DNA of 64,000 nt from an uncultured bacterium (GCA_947383005.1 CANDBT010000019.1:19221-83220), one strand, 5' to 3'; positions 8,434 to 17,530 are shown, counted from the stretch's first letter. The notes: generated by a model from the sequence alone, not told the origin. Program-made: numbers and translations.

Positions 8434-9966
8434 TTGAATACCCGAAAAAAATTAAAAGAAAAATGGCGTGAAGCAGCTCAGGCTGTATTGCCTATCATCA
8501 CCATCGTACTGGTTCTATGTTTTTCCATCGCCCCGATATCTCCAAGCATCCTTTTATGTTTTCTCATGGGTGCTGTGTTAATTCTGGCCGGAATGATGCT
8601 GTTCACTATGGGAGCTGAGATATCCATGACCCCCATGGGCGAACGGGTTGGTTCATATCTGACAAAAAGCCGCAACCTGGCTTTTATTATCCTTGTATCT
8701 TTTTTGCTGGGCTTTATCGTCACCATTTCCGAACCGGACCTGCAGGTTCTTGCCGGACAGGTCCAGGCCGTCCCCAACATGATTTTAATTCTGTCAGTGG
8801 CCTGCGGCGTAGGGGTGTTTTTGGTTCTGGCCCTTTTGCGTATGCTCTTTGGCATCCTGCTGTCGCCATTTTTAATCGTCTTTTACCTATTGGCTTTCGT
8901 CCTGTCAGCCTTCCTGCCAAAAGAATTCCTGAGCATTGCTTTTGATTCCGGAGGCGTCACGACAGGCCCGATGACCGTCCCGTTCATTATGGCTCTGGGA
9001 GTGGGAATATCGGCAATCCGAAGCGACCGGCATGCTGCCGATGACAGTTTTGGCCTTGTATCCCTCTGCTCAGTCGGCCCCATACTGGCTGTCATGATAC
9101 TTGGCATGATTTATAAACCGCAAAATGGCATATCTCCGCAGGCTGCAATTTTGGAAGTGGAAAATTCCCGGCTGCTCTGGAAGATGTTTTCCTCAGAGAT
9201 TCCAACCTACATGAAGGAAATCGCTCTGTCCCTGCTGCCGATATTTCTGTTTTTTATGTCTTTCCAATTGATATTTTTACATCTGTCCAAAAAAACATTA
9301 ACCAAAATTTTAGTTGGCCTGGCTTACACCTACGTGGGCCTGGTCTTATTCCTGACCGGAGCCAACGTGGGCTTTATGCCAGCAGGCAATTATTTAGGGC
9401 AAATATTAGCAGGGAGAACTCATCCGGAAATTCTGATTCCCATCGCCATGCTTATCGGGTACTTTATCGTAAAAGCAGAACCCGCCGTTTATGTACTGAA
9501 TAAACAGGTAGAGGAAATTACTGATGGAGCGATTTCCGCCAAAGCTATGGGAGCCGGATTATCCATCGGCGTGTCCATCTCTTTGGGGCTGTCTATGATC
9601 CGGGTACTGACCGGAATTTCTATCCTTTGGTTTCTTGTTCCCGGATATGGAATTGCCTTGATTATATCCTTCCTCGTACCGAAAATCTATACGGCCATTG
9701 CGTTTGACTCCGGCGGCGTAGCTTCCGGTCCCATGACAGCCGCTTTCCTCCTTCCCCTGGCCCAGGGGGCATGTACCGCTTTGGGAGGAAATATTATTAC
9801 CGATGCTTTCGGGGTAGTCGCCATGGTGGCTATGACTCCTTTAATTACCATACAAATTATGGGACTGGCCGTAAAAATCAGAGAAAACCGCAGAAAAGGC
9901 ATTCCCGGCGAAAGTCCTGCCACAGCCTTTGATTTATTGGAAGATGATGCAATTATTGAACTTTAA
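8434..9966 (+). CDS. DUF1538 family integral membrane protein (two repeats)
   Basis: Polytopic membrane protein of 510 aa with about a dozen hydrophobic segments and an internal duplication. The signature FDSGGVTTGPMT at about residue 170 recurs as FDSGGVASGPMT at about residue 424, and each is followed by a conserved D-FG-V segment. Function is not established. The pairing with a PII-like gene 44 bp downstream suggests a regulated channel or transporter, by analogy with AmtB-GlnK (inference). The start is TTG at 8434, 12 nt after AAAGGA. An ATG at 8426 opens a three-codon reading frame (Met-Pro-Ala) whose TGA overlaps this TTG, which could allow coupling. Confidence 0.85.
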   Translation: MNTRKKLKEKWREAAQAVLPIITIVLVLCFSIAPISPSILLCFLMGAVLILAGMMLFTMGAEISMTPMGERVGSYLTKSRNLAFIILVSFLLGFIVTISEPDLQVLAGQVQAVPNMILILSVACGVGVFLVLALLRMLFGILLSPFLIVFYLLAFVLSAFLPKEFLSIAFDSGGVTTGPMTVPFIMALGVGISAIRSDRHAADDSFGLVSLCSVGPILAVMILGMIYKPQNGISPQAAILEVENSRLLWKMFSSEIPTYMKEIALSLLPIFLFFMSFQLIFLHLSKKTLTKILVGLAYTYVGLVLFLTGANVGFMPAGNYLGQILAGRTHPEILIPIAMLIGYFIVKAEPAVYVLNKQVEEITDGAISAKAMGAGLSIGVSISLGLSMIRVLTGISILWFLVPGYGIALIISFLVPKIYTAIAFDSGGVASGPMTAAFLLPLAQGACTALGGNIITDAFGVVAMVAMTPLITIQIMGLAVKIRENRRKGIPGESPATAFDLLEDDAIIEL

Positions 9967-10010
9967 GGGGATTTTTTACAGTAACGAATTTTGCTGGAAG
10001 CGAGGTTTTT

Positions 10011-10694
10011 ATGAGCGAATTATATCTAATGGCAACCATCAGCGACCGAAATCAAACCCGGAGATTTTTAACTTTTTACCGGGAGCAACAAATTTCACTC
10101 ACGATGATTACTTTTGGACGCGGGACGACATCGTCCGATATTTTGGATTCCTTTGGGCTGGAAGCTACAGAAAAGGCTATTCTCTTCACGTTTGTCACCG
10201 GCACCGAATGGAAACGGGTCAAGAACGTCCTGCAAAAACAGATGAAAATTGACATCCCCGGCAGCGGAATTGCTTTTATTATCCCGCTAAGCAGCGTAGG
10301 AGGGAAAAAACAACTGCAATTTCTTACCGAGGGCCGTGGATTTAAAAAAGGGGAGGAAAGCGTATTGAAAGACACAAAATACGAATTGCTTGTAGTTATC
10401 GCCAATCAAGGCTATACCGATTTAATTATGGATGCGGCAAGAGAAGCCAACGCTCCCGGCGGCACGGTTATACATGCTAAAGGCACCGGTACGGAAGCTG
10501 CTCAAAAATTCTTAGGAGTTTCCATTGCCACAGAAAAAGAAATGATCTTTATGGTAACTAAACGGGAAAACAAGAATGAAATCATGAGAGCAATAATGGA
10601 TAAAGCCGGACTCAACAGCAAGGCAAAATCTATCGTATTTTCTCTCCCTGTTACGGAAACTGCAGGAATGAGACTGATTGAAGAAGAATCTTAG
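10011..10694 (+). CDS. Tandem PII-like (GlnB-type) protein paired with DUF1538
   Basis: Protein of 227 aa made of two PII-like ferredoxin-fold domains (about 1-110 and 125-222). The second carries GGTVIHAKGTG, matching the region after the T-loop in PII proteins, and MVTKRENKNEIMRAIM. The first has GRGTTSSDIL and a shortened T-loop, without the uridylylated Tyr of classical GlnB. Probably a soluble sensor that binds a nucleotide or small ligand and acts on the upstream membrane protein; the ligand is unknown. GCGAGG upstream gives a weak ribosome site. No glutamine synthetase or ammonium transporter genes are near. Confidence 0.82.
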   Translation: MSELYLMATISDRNQTRRFLTFYREQQISLTMITFGRGTTSSDILDSFGLEATEKAILFTFVTGTEWKRVKNVLQKQMKIDIPGSGIAFIIPLSSVGGKKQLQFLTEGRGFKKGEESVLKDTKYELLVVIANQGYTDLIMDAAREANAPGGTVIHAKGTGTEAAQKFLGVSIATEKEMIFMVTKRENKNEIMRAIMDKAGLNSKAKSIVFSLPVTETAGMRLIEEES

Positions 10695-10706
10695 TCAATC
10701 GCTGGC

Positions 10707-10759
10707 AAAGCCCAAAAAACTGGCATCACTTGTTTTTCTATGGCAATTTTTTGGGCTTT
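10707..10759. terminator. Bidirectional terminator-like hairpin
   Basis: AAAGCCCAAAAAA (10707-10719) pairs with TTTTTTGGGCTTT (10747-10759) across a 27-nt loop. It lies just after the PII-like gene and about 100 bp after the end of the converging MATE gene. Confidence 0.6.
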
Positions 10760-10856
10760 AAGTTTTGTATATTGTTATAATTGTTTATATACAATATTTA
10801 TTTCAAGATTATCACTTTTATTGTATTGAATCAAACTCTTCTTCCGGAAAACTCCC

Positions 10857-12248
10857 CTACTCTCTCCTTTCCAACTCAACTGCCAGGTTTCTCAGCCACT
10901 TTTTCTGACGATAACGCACATATCCAATCAGCGCTTTATAAACTTCCTCAATCATTACCATGGCATAGACAACATAAATTGCCTGTTTCAGCCACAGCCC
11001 GCCCCAAAAAGCCATAGGGACTCCGATAAACCACACTCCGCTGGTGTCAATAAACAGACACACCTTTGTATCTCCGCCGCTCCGCAGCACCCCCACGACA
11101 TTGACATAATTAAACATCTTAAAGGGCATAAACAGGATAAACACAATCAGGCAAAGATTCACATCCCTTGCTACCTGCGACGAAATACTATATAGGGAAA
11201 TCACATTTCCGCGGATAGCATAACAAACCCCCATACCGATCAAGGTCATCAAAAACTGCAGGATAAAAAAATTTTTAGCGTACTTTTCTGCCTGCTTAAG
11301 TTTTCCGGCACCCATTTCATTTCCCAGGATTACTGCTGTAGCCGCACTCAAACCCTGAAACAGCACCACCACAATATCCTGGATCGTAGTCGCTATCGTA
11401 ATGGCAGCTACGGCATTATCTCCCATACGTCCGTAGGCCAGGGAGTACAGCGTTGTCCCCAACCCCCACATAAACTCATTAGCAATAACCGGGCTTGCCG
11501 TAGCCAGGAATTGATGTACAAAAGCCCTGCTATAACCGAATAGTTCTCTAAACTTACAGGCAATGGGTGAACGGGTCAGATAAATAATGGATAAAATCGC
11601 GATACTCTCCAAAATCCTGGCAATCAACGTGGCAATGGCAGCTCCTGCCACTCCCAGGGCCGGGGCGCCGAAATGACCAAAAATCAATGTATAATTAAAG
11701 AATATATTTACCAAAATAGCCATACAACTGACCAGCACAGGAGTTCTCACCTGTCCTACTGCCCGCATCATAGCTACATAAGTATTCGTAATTGCCGTAA
11801 AAGGGTATGATAAAGCCACTATAGACAAATAAACGGCCCCTGCCGCTACGGAATCTTTGCTGTTCGTGAATATCCTCATCACCATCGACGGACGCAGCAC
11901 GCTGGGTATAGCAAAACATAAGGCGCCGATAAAGGCAATAATCAGTGCCAGTCCCGTCACTTTACGGATATTCTTCACATCTTTGTTTCCCCAGTATTGG
12001 GCCGCCAGAACGCCGGAACCACTAACTACGCCAAATACCAACAGGGTAAACACAAAAAATACTTTGTTAGCCAGTCCTACCGCGGCAATCGCCGTCTCCC
12101 CAAGCTGGCCAATCATCATGGTATCTACTAAATTTACCACCGTATTCAACATTCCCTGCAAGGCCACTGGCAAAGCAATCAACATTGCTTTGCGCAGAAA
12201 AATGTGATCCTGCAGCATCTCTTTTGTATCGCTAATCACTTTTATCAT
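10857..12248 (-). CDS. MATE family efflux transporter
   Basis: Multidrug/toxic compound extrusion exporter of 463 aa with 12 predicted membrane spans in two homologous halves (MIGQLGETAIAAVGLANK in the first; GRMGDNAVAAITIATTIQD in the second). It would couple Na+ or H+ entry to export; substrate unknown. The ATG at 12248 is preferred; a TTG at 12257 would overlap the stop of the upstream CBS gene in TTGA. Tight spacing suggests co-transcription with that gene. Confidence 0.9.
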   Translation of the reverse strand: MIKVISDTKEMLQDHIFLRKAMLIALPVALQGMLNTVVNLVDTMMIGQLGETAIAAVGLANKVFFVFTLLVFGVVSGSGVLAAQYWGNKDVKNIRKVTGLALIIAFIGALCFAIPSVLRPSMVMRIFTNSKDSVAAGAVYLSIVALSYPFTAITNTYVAMMRAVGQVRTPVLVSCMAILVNIFFNYTLIFGHFGAPALGVAGAAIATLIARILESIAILSIIYLTRSPIACKFRELFGYSRAFVHQFLATASPVIANEFMWGLGTTLYSLAYGRMGDNAVAAITIATTIQDIVVVLFQGLSAATAVILGNEMGAGKLKQAEKYAKNFFILQFLMTLIGMGVCYAIRGNVISLYSISSQVARDVNLCLIVFILFMPFKMFNYVNVVGVLRSGGDTKVCLFIDTSGVWFIGVPMAFWGGLWLKQAIYVVYAMVMIEEVYKALIGYVRYRQKKWLRNLAVELERRE

Positions 12249-12253
12249 CGTAA

Positions 12254-13192
12254 TCAACTGCTTTCTTCTTTATGATTTTCTTCGGTTCCCTGCTGTTCAT
12301 CCTCCGGAAGCTTAACCACATATACCGTATGAATCATCTTATGTTCCACCTTAGCCACAGAAAATCTGCATCCCAGATAACAAACCGTAGGCCGTTCTCC
12401 CTCTTGGGGTATCCGATCCAGGCGGGAAATCAGCAAACCGTTTATCGTGTCATAATTATTCAGATCCTCCTCCGGGAAATGTATCCCTAACGCATCTTGT
12501 ACCTCCTGCAGCGGAGTCATACCGCTCATAGCCAAATCACCGTTTTCCTGACGGACAATAAATTTTTCTTCCACGTCATATTCGTCCAAAATATTTCCGA
12601 CGATTTCTTCCAAAATATCCTCCATCGTCACCAAACCCGCTGTCTGCCCATATTCATCAATAACAATCTCCATATGGATTTTTTGAGACTGCATTTCCCT
12701 GAACAAAGAATCGAGGTTTCTCGTTTCGGGAATAAAATGGGCTTCCCGCAAAACTCCAGGCACTTTCCCAATGGGCATTTCAGCTTCCTGAGGATTTTCT
12801 GCATGGACCAACACATCCCTCATATGTATAGTACCGATAATATCGTCCAGATCCTCCCCATACACCGGATATCGGGTATTTTTCCCCTCCTGCAGCATAA
12901 AACGGGCCGCCATTTTCAAAGGCATGGCGCCGCTTAAAGCCACCATATGCTTCCGATGAATCATCACATCCCCGGCTTCTTTTTCATCTAATTCAAAAAT
13001 ATTCCTGATCATCCTCGCTTCACTGGGTTCAAGAACTCCTTGCTCGTGTCCTTCATTGACCAATGTCTTAATATCTTCCTCTGTGACTTTGTCCTGTCTG
13101 GATTTCCAATATAAAAAGGCCAAAATACCGACGGCTGCCAAGCAAACCACCAATCCCAGAATTAACCATAGGTACGAATAACCATCGTCCAT
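12254..13192 (-). CDS. CBS-domain / CorC_HlyC protein with one membrane anchor
   Basis: Protein of 312 aa: one N-terminal transmembrane helix (LWLILGLVVCLAAVGILAFL, about residues 8-27), a CBS pair (about 70-190, with DVMIHRKHMVAL and ITMEDILEEIVGN-like LVTMEDILEEIVGNI) and a C-terminal CorC/HlyC FAD-like domain (about 200-295, NNYDTINGLLISRLDRIP). Most relatives carry a DUF21 four-helix domain; here it is replaced by a single span. The family is linked to Mg2+/Co2+ homeostasis, but no transport role is shown for this form. First gene of a two-gene unit with the MATE exporter. Confidence 0.87.
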   Translation of the reverse strand: MDDGYSYLWLILGLVVCLAAVGILAFLYWKSRQDKVTEEDIKTLVNEGHEQGVLEPSEARMIRNIFELDEKEAGDVMIHRKHMVALSGAMPLKMAARFMLQEGKNTRYPVYGEDLDDIIGTIHMRDVLVHAENPQEAEMPIGKVPGVLREAHFIPETRNLDSLFREMQSQKIHMEIVIDEYGQTAGLVTMEDILEEIVGNILDEYDVEEKFIVRQENGDLAMSGMTPLQEVQDALGIHFPEEDLNNYDTINGLLISRLDRIPQEGERPTVCYLGCRFSVAKVEHKMIHTVYVVKLPEDEQQGTEENHKEESS

Positions 13193-13385
13193 ATCCGCGT
13201 AAAAACTCCTTTATTCCTTTTATCTTATTTGTTGTAACAGTTTAAGCTTACTCACTGTCATGTATCCTCACCATTGTACTCGATTTCCCGTGTTTCGTCA
13301 ACTTTTTATACCGTTTTTTCCCATCCGGGGAACTTGGAAAAACCTACTGACATACAGTAGAGTAAAAAACACAAAGAGGCATTTT

Positions 13386-14492
13386 ATGGCTGAAAGCGAT
13401 ACCCACTATAACGGAAACAACAACATGAATGATACTCAACCCGCAAACTTTAATGGGGGGGCCGAACCGGTTATCCCCCTTCCCAACCCCGGAGAAGGCG
13501 GCCCGGTCTATCCCGGCGACGACTTTGGGAATAACGGCGCTGAACCGGTTATCCCCCTCCCCAACCCCGGAGAAGGCGGCCCGGTCTATCCCGGCGACGA
13601 CTTTGGGAATAACGGTGCCGAACCGGTTATCCCCCTTCCCAACCCCGGAGAAGGCGGCCCGGTCTATCCCGGCGACGACTTTGGGAATAACGGCGCTGAA
13701 CCGGTTATCCCCCTCCCCAACCCCGGAGAAGGCGGCCCGGTCTATCCCGGCAATACTATTGGCGGAAACGGATTCAATTGCGGCGGCAATTGCGGAACGG
13801 TCGTTATTCCGGTATTCCCCAATATGCCCAATGTTCCCTCCCGCAATTATGGCCAGATCCGTTTCCTAAACGCTTCCACCAACACTTTCCCTGTAAATAT
13901 TTCCATTAACAGTACGCTCTATGCTGTCAATTCCCAGTTTGGCACGATAACCAACTATGACTGGATTGCTGATGGTTTTCACACAGTTACTGTCCGGCGG
14001 GCTACAGGGCTTCGGAATGTCCTGCTACAGCAGACCTTCCCCTTTGTCGGAAACCAAAAAGCTACTATGGTACTGACTGACTCCCCGTCCGGAGGACTGG
14101 ATATGATTCGCGTATCCGATACCGGATGCAGCAACCTTCCGTCAAGTTCCGGATGCTATCGTTTTGCCAATATGGCTTACAGCGGGTCAAGTGTTGATCT
14201 TTTGCTTTACGGCGGCGAAACCGTATTCAGAAATGTCGGCTTCCAAACCGTCACCTCCTATAAACAAGCCATTGCCGGTATCTACCAGTTTTACGTAAGC
14301 ACTTCTAATGCTTACACTTTTATCCACGAGCTGCCCATCATTGTTATTGGCGCTGTTGCTACCGGCCCCAACATCAGGGAAACCCTGGTATCCTTCTCCA
14401 CGGAAATCGCAGCAGGAAAAAATTATACGTCCTATCTCATCGGAAATACCTGGTCTGGCAACAGCCTGCGGGTAATCACAGTAGAAGATTAG
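13386..14492 (+). CDS. DUF4397 domain protein with four 26-residue repeats
   Basis: Protein of 368 aa. An Asn-rich N terminus leads into four tandem 26-residue repeats (about residues 26-125; core EPVIPLPNPGEGGPVYPGDD), then a Gly/Cys linker. A DUF4397-like beta domain follows (about 155-265, GQIRFLNASTNTFPVNISIN), and a second related half ends the protein. No signal peptide is visible. The ATG at 13386 has GAGG 6-9 nt upstream; a longer frame to 13260 lacks a site. DUF4397 is common in surface-associated clostridial proteins. Export is unproven here and the function unknown. Confidence 0.78.
   Translation: MAESDTHYNGNNNMNDTQPANFNGGAEPVIPLPNPGEGGPVYPGDDFGNNGAEPVIPLPNPGEGGPVYPGDDFGNNGAEPVIPLPNPGEGGPVYPGDDFGNNGAEPVIPLPNPGEGGPVYPGNTIGGNGFNCGGNCGTVVIPVFPNMPNVPSRNYGQIRFLNASTNTFPVNISINSTLYAVNSQFGTITNYDWIADGFHTVTVRRATGLRNVLLQQTFPFVGNQKATMVLTDSPSGGLDMIRVSDTGCSNLPSSSGCYRFANMAYSGSSVDLLLYGGETVFRNVGFQTVTSYKQAIAGIYQFYVSTSNAYTFIHELPIIVIGAVATGPNIRETLVSFSTEIAAGKNYTSYLIGNTWSGNSLRVITVED
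13461..13750 (+). repeat. Four 78-bp in-frame direct repeats
   Basis: Units start at 13461, 13539, 13617 and 13695; the fourth diverges after about 55 bp. Copies 1 and 3 share silent variants (GCC..CTTCCC) and copies 2 and 4 share others (GCT..CTCCCC). The array therefore grew by doubling a 156-bp dimer. Confidence 0.92.
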
Positions 14493-14502
14493 TATGCCAA
14501 AA

Positions 14503-14536
14503 GACAAGGCTATGAAACTTCTTTCATAGCCTTGTC
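14503..14536 (+). terminator. Terminator hairpin after the DUF4397 gene
   Basis: A perfect 15-bp stem, GACAAGGCTATGAAA (14503-14517) with its complement (14522-14536), with loop CTTC. It has no long T-run, so it may act mainly as a stabilising 3' hairpin shared with the converging pilT end. Confidence 0.65.
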
Positions 14537-14585
14537 CCTCTAATCATCGTAACCATTCAAACAATCCTTCAATGCCGCTGAGCTT

Positions 14586-15650
14586 CTACATCCGAACCAG
14601 TTTCTTTTCCATGAGTTCACTGTTATTGCTGTGGATGATTGCATTTTCTTTGCTGATTAATCCCTTTCTGTACAGATCCAGCAAACTGTTGTCCATCGTT
14701 ATCATGCCTTCCTCCATGGATGTGGCAATAATATTGTCAATCTGATGAATCTTTGATTCCCGAATAAGATTGCGAATAGCATTATTAAAAAACATTATCT
14801 CAAAGGCAGGATGCTCTTTTCCATCCAATCCTGGAATCAACTGCTGGGAAACCACTGCCTGCATAACCATAGACAACTGAGTCCGGATCTGCTGCTGCTG
14901 ATTCGGCGGAAAATTATCAATGATTCTGTCAATCGTATTGGCAGCGCCTATCGTATGCAGAGTGGAAATCACCAAATGGCCCGTCTCTGCTGCCGTCATA
15001 GCTGTCTTAATCGTCTCGTCATCACGCATCTCACCTACCAGAATTATATCCGGCGCCTGACGCAATGCCGCCCTCAGGCCGGAAACATAGCTGTTCGTAT
15101 CGGAAATAATTTCCCTCTGAGTAACTACGCTCTTATTATGACGGTGTAAATACTCAATCGGATCTTCCAGAGTGATTACATGAGAATTCTTGGTGTTATT
15201 GATCTCATTAATGATACAGGCAAGAGTTGTGCTCTTTCCGCTTCCCGCAGGACCAGTTACCAGCACAAATCCCTTGGTCATCTTAGCAATATCGATAACT
15301 GTCTGCGGAATATTCAAACTGCGGAAATTCGGCAATTCAAAGCGGATAATACGGATAATTGCCGCCAGGGAACCTCTTTGCCGGAATATATTGGCGCGAA
15401 ACCGGGACATTCCCGGGATTGCCAAAGAAAAATCATCATCACCGCACTCCCTTACCCGAGTCATATCCCTGTTCCCCGCAAGCTGATAAAGCTCTCCAAT
15501 CAGCACATCCAGCTCCTGAGGGAATATTTTCTCTTCATTATGATGGATAATCTGTCCGCCAACCCGATAAGACAACGGCATGCCCGGAATCAAAAAAACA
15601 TCCGCCGCCTGTTTCTCTACTGCTGCACTTAGCAACTCTCTCACATTCAT
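14586..15650 (-). CDS. pilT: PilT-type twitching motility ATPase
   Basis: Hexameric AAA-like secretion ATPase of 354 aa, the retraction motor of type IV pili. Walker A is GPAGSGKST; the Asp box is ITLEDPIEYL; Walker B lies in DIILVGEMRDDETI with the His box GHLVISTLHT. The diagnostic PilT signature AIRNLIRE is present near residue 280. Length is typical (about 350). The ATG at 15650 stands 8 nt from AGGAG; an upstream in-frame ATG at 15692 runs into the preceding gene. It is the last gene of the pilus-like operon, which contains no extension ATPase PilB. Confidence 0.93.
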   Translation of the reverse strand: MNVRELLSAAVEKQAADVFLIPGMPLSYRVGGQIIHHNEEKIFPQELDVLIGELYQLAGNRDMTRVRECGDDDFSLAIPGMSRFRANIFRQRGSLAAIIRIIRFELPNFRSLNIPQTVIDIAKMTKGFVLVTGPAGSGKSTTLACIINEINNTKNSHVITLEDPIEYLHRHNKSVVTQREIISDTNSYVSGLRAALRQAPDIILVGEMRDDETIKTAMTAAETGHLVISTLHTIGAANTIDRIIDNFPPNQQQQIRTQLSMVMQAVVSQQLIPGLDGKEHPAFEIMFFNNAIRNLIRESKIHQIDNIIATSMEEGMITMDNSLLDLYRKGLISKENAIIHSNNSELMEKKLVRM

Positions 15651-15673
15651 CGCTATCTCTCCTGCTTTTGTTT

Positions 15674-16138
15674 CTATTCTGCACCGCTCCACACTTTTAT
15701 GGATTGATCGATTTCATAAACCTCTTGAATATAGACCTTCCAGGCCAGGATCTCCAAAGTCCTCTCCTCCCAGTCCACTCCCAGCTCTATGCGCAAAGCC
15801 TGGCCGGCATTCATCGGAATATCCGTCAAAAAATGATCCGTTTCTTTTTGATAATAATCCCCTGCCAGAGCCAAAACTTTCGCTTTCATTTGCTCGCTAT
15901 CCTTCTCCGTACCTGCCTGGATCAAAGCCTGGTCGACCGTCCGGACAAATTCTTCTCCCAGGGCATCAGCCCTGTAATAGTCTTTTACCGCCATGGCATT
16001 ACGTACAGAAAGCAACTCGTCACTTTTTGCATTTCCCAGAGACAACAGTCCAAAAGTCGCCAAACACAATACAATGAAGATCAAGATTAAGGACGAACTG
16101 CCAATATTCGCTTTTTTCCGCACCTCATAATTCGCCAT
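15674..16138 (-). CDS. Small membrane-anchored protein of the pilus-like operon
   Basis: Protein of 154 aa: a short basic cytoplasmic N terminus, one transmembrane helix (SLILIFIVLCLATFGLLSL, about residues 16-34), and an outer alpha-helical domain. It resembles the N terminus of pilin-like proteins but has no clear Gly-cleavage/Glu+5 motif. The ATG at 16138 lies 10 nt after GGAGG. It sits between the prepilin gene and pilT and is probably a minor pseudopilin or assembly factor (inference). The family was not recognised. Confidence 0.72.
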   Translation of the reverse strand: MANYEVRKKANIGSSSLILIFIVLCLATFGLLSLGNAKSDELLSVRNAMAVKDYYRADALGEEFVRTVDQALIQAGTEKDSEQMKAKVLALAGDYYQKETDHFLTDIPMNAGQALRIELGVDWEERTLEILAWKVYIQEVYEIDQSIKVWSGAE

Positions 16139-16158
16139 CTTTCCAAGTCCTCCCACGC

Positions 16159-16671
16159 TTAAGGCCTGTCATACTTTTTCGCTTCCAATACATAAACGAT
16201 CCTGCCGCCGGAATCCGGAAGCATTTGCGCCGCCTCTCCCCGATAAGCAACAGGCACACTTCCCTCTGCATTTGTCATTGTAACTACTGCTGTGACCATC
16301 CCGTTTTCCTCTTGCAGGCGAACCTCTGCCTGATGGGGCCATGTATCCCGGTCAGAAGAATCATCTCCCATTTCAACAGGAAGCCACTCTTCATCTAAAA
16401 CAGCGACCAAAACCGGCTCTCCGGCCATTTCCGTAAAATGCAGCCGTTCTGTCAATCCCTTTGTTCCTTCGGCTTTCCAGACTTCCACAATCGATTCGGC
16501 CATCGTGACTGCCCGGTTTAAATTCCTGCCTTGGCGGCTCATCCGTTCCGACGTGGCAAAAGCCAGAATACATTGAGATGCGCATATCACAAAAAAGAAG
16601 ACAACCACGATCATCTCCATCAAAAACAGCCCTGAGCCGGAACTGCCCTTCCCATTTAATTTCTCTCTCAT
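16159..16671 (-). CDS. Prepilin-like (minor pilin) protein
   Basis: Protein of 170 aa with a type IV prepilin signature: Gly14, then LFLME with Glu at +5, and a hydrophobic helix MIVVVFFFVICASQCILAFA. A globular domain follows. Cleavage by a prepilin peptidase is expected, although no such gene is in the window. It overlaps the upstream DUF4860 gene by 4 bp (ATGA), which points to translational coupling. Probably a minor pilin of the same apparatus. Confidence 0.78.
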   Translation of the reverse strand: MREKLNGKGSSGSGLFLMEMIVVVFFFVICASQCILAFATSERMSRQGRNLNRAVTMAESIVEVWKAEGTKGLTERLHFTEMAGEPVLVAVLDEEWLPVEMGDDSSDRDTWPHQAEVRLQEENGMVTAVVTMTNAEGSVPVAYRGEAAQMLPDSGGRIVYVLEAKKYDRP

Positions 16672-17156
16672 GGCATTCCTCCTGCGCTGCGAAGGGATAA
16701 CAAAAGCCTTCCTCCGCTTTCTCCCGTAGTTTCCACAGTCAGCAACTGTCCCTGCTGTTCAAAAAAAAGCCCCTCACATTCCAAGATTTCTATTCCGTCC
16801 GCCAACTCAAGGCCGCTGTCCTTCTGAGTAAAAAGTTCCCGGATACTGCCATCGTAATAATAAATCCAGCTAATATAATAACGCTCGTCAAATTGCTGGC
16901 TCAGTTCCAGCACCGGAGTATTCTCCACTTCGATTACCCTTACCATCCCCGCCTGATCTCCCTGGCGAACCTTATTGGCAATATACTGCAAAGCTACGCT
17001 GCCGGTATAATTATCCGCCATACGGCCGCCGATATTTTCATATACCTTTCCTCCGGCGAGAACAGTAAAAAGCGCACACATGACAAATACCAGAAACAAC
17101 AGCATGGTAAACAGAGTCCCCATGATCTGCCCTCTTTGTTCTCCCTTCTGCCGCAC
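16668..17156 (-). CDS. DUF4860 domain-containing protein
   Basis: Protein of 162 aa with one N-terminal transmembrane helix (FTMLLFLVFVMCALFTVL) followed by GGKVYENIGGRM, the hallmark of DUF4860. It is found in clostridial pilus/secretion operons. Its function is unknown; the position between GspF-type and prepilin genes suggests a pseudopilin-like structural role. The ATG at 17156 starts 16 bp after the previous stop. Confidence 0.82.
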   Translation of the reverse strand: MRQKGEQRGQIMGTLFTMLLFLVFVMCALFTVLAGGKVYENIGGRMADNYTGSVALQYIANKVRQGDQAGMVRVIEVENTPVLELSQQFDERYYISWIYYYDGSIRELFTQKDSGLELADGIEILECEGLFFEQQGQLLTVETTGESGGRLLLSLRSAGGMP

Positions 17157-17172
17157 TGTTCTTCCTCCTCTA

Positions 17173-17502
17173 TCAATTTGACTGTCCGTCTGCCGGAATC
17201 ACCGTAATATCCGGCATCAGGTTTGACGCAAAACCATCATAAAACACATGATAACGTTTTTCATCAATCTGTATTCCATAATGCTCTTCCAGGTACTGCA
17301 CGCTCGGCGGATACCGCCCTTCAATAGCATAGCACTGGACACAAGCCCGGGTAATTCCATTTTCCAATGTTTCGGCGCCCTCTGCCTGAGCCTGTACCAA
17401 AAATGAAGACATCCCTGTCAAAAACAAGCCGATAACCGCTCCAAATACTGCTGCGGAAAGCACACAGCCGACAAAAAACTTCCAATCCCGTTTCTTCTTC
17501 AT
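17173..17502 (-). CDS. Small pseudopilin-like membrane protein
   Basis: Protein of 109 aa: a basic start MKKKRDWKFF, one membrane helix (FVGCVLSAAVFGAVIGLFL), and an outer domain with two Cys (ACVQC) and ITVIPAD near the end. The fold ITRACVQCYAIEGRYPPSVQYL resembles the N-terminal helix of small major-pilin-like proteins. The ATG at 17502 follows GGAGG by 7 nt; the longer frame to 17553 overlaps gspF. Candidate structural subunit of the operon (inference). Confidence 0.75.
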   Translation of the reverse strand: MKKKRDWKFFVGCVLSAAVFGAVIGLFLTGMSSFLVQAQAEGAETLENGITRACVQCYAIEGRYPPSVQYLEEHYGIQIDEKRYHVFYDGFASNLMPDITVIPADGQSN

Positions 17503-17530
17503 CCACAGCCCTCCTTTTGCAGCCCGCAAA

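Noticed and set aside
13429-13869. A second repetitive ORF in another frame of the 78-bp repeats.
   Set aside because: It is a shifted-frame shadow of the DUF4397 protein; the real frame has a ribosome site and a known domain.
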